Assembly: GCA_013538855.1 (NCBI GenBank)
Contig: JABXJS010000279.1
Coordinates: forward strand, 1-64,000
DNA length: 64,000 nt
Direction of reading: 5' to 3'
Source: Herpetosiphonaceae bacterium
GTDB taxonomy: Bacteria > Chloroflexota > Chloroflexia > Chloroflexales > Herpetosiphonaceae
Position 1 is the stretch's first letter, and each line of letters starts with the position of its first letter. A model generated the notes under the pieces. That model was given only the letters and a program-made list of their open reading frames with translations. It was not told the origin of the DNA and made no database searches. Of this stretch, positions 62,117 to 64,000 are shown piece by piece. A program made the translations under genes and the position numbers.

Positions 62117-62188
62117 CGCAAGCAAACAACTTCAGCAGCCGCTTCCATGGCTGCACCCTCACGCATGGCTATTCGCATGGAGCAGTGT

Positions 62189-63679
62189 ATGGCTTTTGTG
62201 ATCGACGCTCAACAGCACCACAAGCTGCGCACACAGTCGCCAGCCGTGGCAGCCCAAAAACACACCGCCGCGCTTAGCCCGACCCAGGCGCTGCTGCACC
62301 TCCAGCGCAGTGTCGGCAATCGCGCCGTGAGCCAGCTGATCCAGCCGAAGTTTACGATGACTAATAATCCGCCAGGAACGTTCACCAGCGGTCAGCAGAT
62401 CGAGGGCCTGCGCGGTGAGCTGATCAAGTTTATCAAAACCTTGTCAACAAAGCACAGCGCCGAGGCGATCATCGAGCGGATGAAGGTGCTCGCCGCTGAT
62501 CCCGGCGACTTGGGACAGGGAACCTGGCAGGGTCTGATCAGCTATGTTGATGATGAGCTGCATGAGCTTGAGGATGAGAACGAGTTTCAGCCAGAAGATT
62601 CAGAAGAGGAAGAGGAAGAAGAAAAACAGACTGGCAGTGTATCAATGGCCCCAGCCGTGCGCCTCGGCACCTGGAATCTCGAGAAACTTGGCAAGAGCAC
62701 CAAGGCTGAAAAGCGCGAGAACAAAAAGAAAACTGCGCTAAGCGCGCTCGATACGTTCGCGCCCACTGTTCTGGCGCTGCAAGAGGTTACCAACCCCGAG
62801 TTTTTCATGCACGGCACCAAAAACAAGCCCGGCATCCAGGGCATGAGCATCCCCTACTACAGCGAAGAAGGCATCAGCGAGCTAAAAAAGCAGCGCATCT
62901 ACTCGCAAAAGCAGCGCCAAGATCAGCTTGGCTACAAGCCTTCAAGCGAGTATCAGATGCTCACTGGGCCAAATTTCGAATCAGGAACGTACAAAGAAAA
63001 CTATCCACTGCTGGTCAACACAGCACAGATTATTGGCGCGCCAACCTGCTTCACCGTCGATATTGAGACCGGCAAGGACTATCCGTTCGATCCCACGAAT
63101 AGCCAACCCATTCCCTTTAGCACCGAGCAAAAGATTAATCGCCGCCTAGTTGTATGGAAGCTCACGCTGAATGCCTCCGAGCACCTGCTGCGGCCACTGC
63201 CACAGCGCAGCGTGCCAACGTTCGAGTTCTATCTCGGCGTCATTCACACGTCGCCCTCGATCGACATCAAGACCGAGGTCAAGCGCGCCCTCGACGCTGC
63301 TCAGCAGATCAGCAACCGCGACGGTATTCCAATGGCGCTGGTCGGCGACTGGTATATGCAGCGCTCCGCCAAAGATATCTGGAGCGATCTCCAAGGCGGC
63401 AAGCTGCCCGAGTGGCAGCTCGTTGCGCCCCAAACCATCACGAACTATCCAAGCCAGGGCGAGGGCCAAAAAGCCGACCACGGCGTTGTCGACTCGCAGG
63501 CATTTACCAACGCCAATGCGTTCCCTGTCGTGCCCAACACCGATCCGCTGGCTGAGATCAGCGCCCCCAATCAAATGCCAGACGAGCAAACAATGCGCGA
63601 GCTGTACACCAGCATGGGCGTGGATCATAGCCTCGTGATGCACGATCTGACCATTAATCCTGAGTACATCGAGCAGTAG
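62189..63679 (+). CDS. EEP-fold nuclease/phosphatase with eCIS-cargo-like N-terminus
   Basis: A 496-residue protein. Residues 38-52 read LQRSVGNRAVSQLIQ, a signature I associate with the N-termini of DUF4157-linked and contractile-injection (eCIS) cargo proteins. A helical segment and an acidic run (EEEEEEE) follow. From about residue 155 there is an endonuclease/exonuclease/phosphatase fold: GTWNLEKLG, LALQEV, GVIHTSP, VGDWYM and GVDHSL. The Asn after the Asp in the usual GDxN is Tyr. The ATG at 62189 follows GGAG; earlier in-frame ATGs lack a site. There is no signal peptide. A role as an exported nuclease is inferred. Confidence 0.75.
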   Translation: MAFVIDAQQHHKLRTQSPAVAAQKHTAALSPTQALLHLQRSVGNRAVSQLIQPKFTMTNNPPGTFTSGQQIEGLRGELIKFIKTLSTKHSAEAIIERMKVLAADPGDLGQGTWQGLISYVDDELHELEDENEFQPEDSEEEEEEEKQTGSVSMAPAVRLGTWNLEKLGKSTKAEKRENKKKTALSALDTFAPTVLALQEVTNPEFFMHGTKNKPGIQGMSIPYYSEEGISELKKQRIYSQKQRQDQLGYKPSSEYQMLTGPNFESGTYKENYPLLVNTAQIIGAPTCFTVDIETGKDYPFDPTNSQPIPFSTEQKINRRLVVWKLTLNASEHLLRPLPQRSVPTFEFYLGVIHTSPSIDIKTEVKRALDAAQQISNRDGIPMALVGDWYMQRSAKDIWSDLQGGKLPEWQLVAPQTITNYPSQGEGQKADHGVVDSQAFTNANAFPVVPNTDPLAEISAPNQMPDEQTMRELYTSMGVDHSLVMHDLTINPEYIEQ

Positions 63680-63846
63680 CTGCCAGCGACGTATGGGCTG
63701 ATCTACAGTACGCGCTGCCCACCCGCTTGCCCAACGGCTCCTATCAGCACTAGGCGCTCAAAAGTCAGTCGCCTATGCATCCGCTCGTGAACCGATAGAA
63801 GTGACCGAAAAATTGGGTGTACCATGGAGTGTATGGGAGGTTTATT

Positions 63847-64000
63847 ATGGCTAGCACAATTTTGGTAACAGGTGCCACCGGCAATGTAGGCTCGGCCTTG
63901 ATCGATGCCCTGCGTGGCACCTCCGCACACATCGTTGCAGCGGTGCGCAATGTTGAAAAAGCCCGCCGCACACTCGGCGACGATATCGACTATGTGACCT
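63847..64000 (+). CDS. NmrA/atypical SDR family protein (partial, cut by window end)
   Basis: The first 51 residues begin MASTILVTGATGNVGSALI, the glycine-rich NAD(P)-binding loop (GATGNVG) of NmrA-like and atypical short-chain reductases, followed by a strand with VAAVRN. GGGAGG stands before the ATG. The gene runs past the window end, so its substrate class cannot be told. 63680-63846 shows no other gene. Confidence 0.85.
   Translation, partial: MASTILVTGATGNVGSALIDALRGTSAHIVAAVRNVEKARRTLGDDIDYVT

Overview
The window is 64 kb of GC-rich chromosomal DNA (I estimate a little over 60% G+C) with about 53 well-supported protein genes. No rRNA, tRNA, CRISPR array, insertion sequence or phage module was recognised. 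The gene content suggests a member of the Chloroflexota, most likely class Chloroflexia. Reasons are the many sensor kinases and stand-alone receivers, a biliverdin phytochrome with its heme oxygenase, TPR-CHAT and STAND proteins, CpXC proteins, and secreted proteins ending in a YLP-type tail. This is an inference from gene families; a 16S or marker-gene search would be needed to fix it.

Layout. 1-900: a 68-bp direct repeat and a divergent receiver-like gene. 1.0-6.8 kb: a KaiC/RAD55-like ATPase, a receiver, then a sigma factor, a protein with two zinc anti-sigma motifs and a TPR-CHAT protease. 6.9-9.6 kb: a tiny secreted peptide, a bacterial PH-domain protein and a leucine-rich-repeat protein. 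9.7-15.8 kb: a CheB esterase divergent from a giant pseudoCheB-CheR-PAS-histidine kinase, followed by a receiver and an SGNH hydrolase. 16-19.9 kb: a subtilase with a Trp-rich heptad tail, directly followed by a STAND ATPase with TPRs. 19.9-26 kb (minus): cupredoxin, then heme oxygenase, bacteriophytochrome and a hybrid kinase. 26.4-31.9 kb: two CpXC proteins, a DUF697 protein with a broken P-loop, MurA with Asp in place of the catalytic Cys, and an NtrC-type regulator. 32-36 kb: repeats, a degenerate tyrosine recombinase, a Nudix hydrolase and long duplicated non-coding segments. 36-47.9 kb: mostly minus-strand metabolism and envelope genes (ADP-ribosylglycohydrolase, crotonase, DUF427, gamma-glutamyltransferase, NlpC/P60, a TolB-like lipoprotein, GT2, an HWE-type kinase). 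48-64 kb: serC, a zinc-ribbon membrane protein, hydrolases, an exonuclease plus PASTA kinase pair, a PLD-GT4-lipase run, malQ, a KdpD-like/USP protein, an EEP-fold nuclease with an eCIS-cargo-like N-terminus, and the start of an NmrA-like gene.

How they work together. The dominant theme is signalling: three sensor kinases plus the CheR-kinase fusion, at least four receivers, a Ser/Thr kinase and a light-sensing operon. Several enzymes have lost key residues (pseudo-CheB, recombinase, DUF697 and KdpD P-loops), suggesting scaffolding or regulatory roles. The most unusual candidates are the sigma/double-zinc-finger/CHAT cassette, the subtilase-STAND pair and the nuclease with an export-type N-terminal signature. 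Recurrent TGCTATAMT extended -10 boxes and perfect GC-rich hairpins mark many transcription units.
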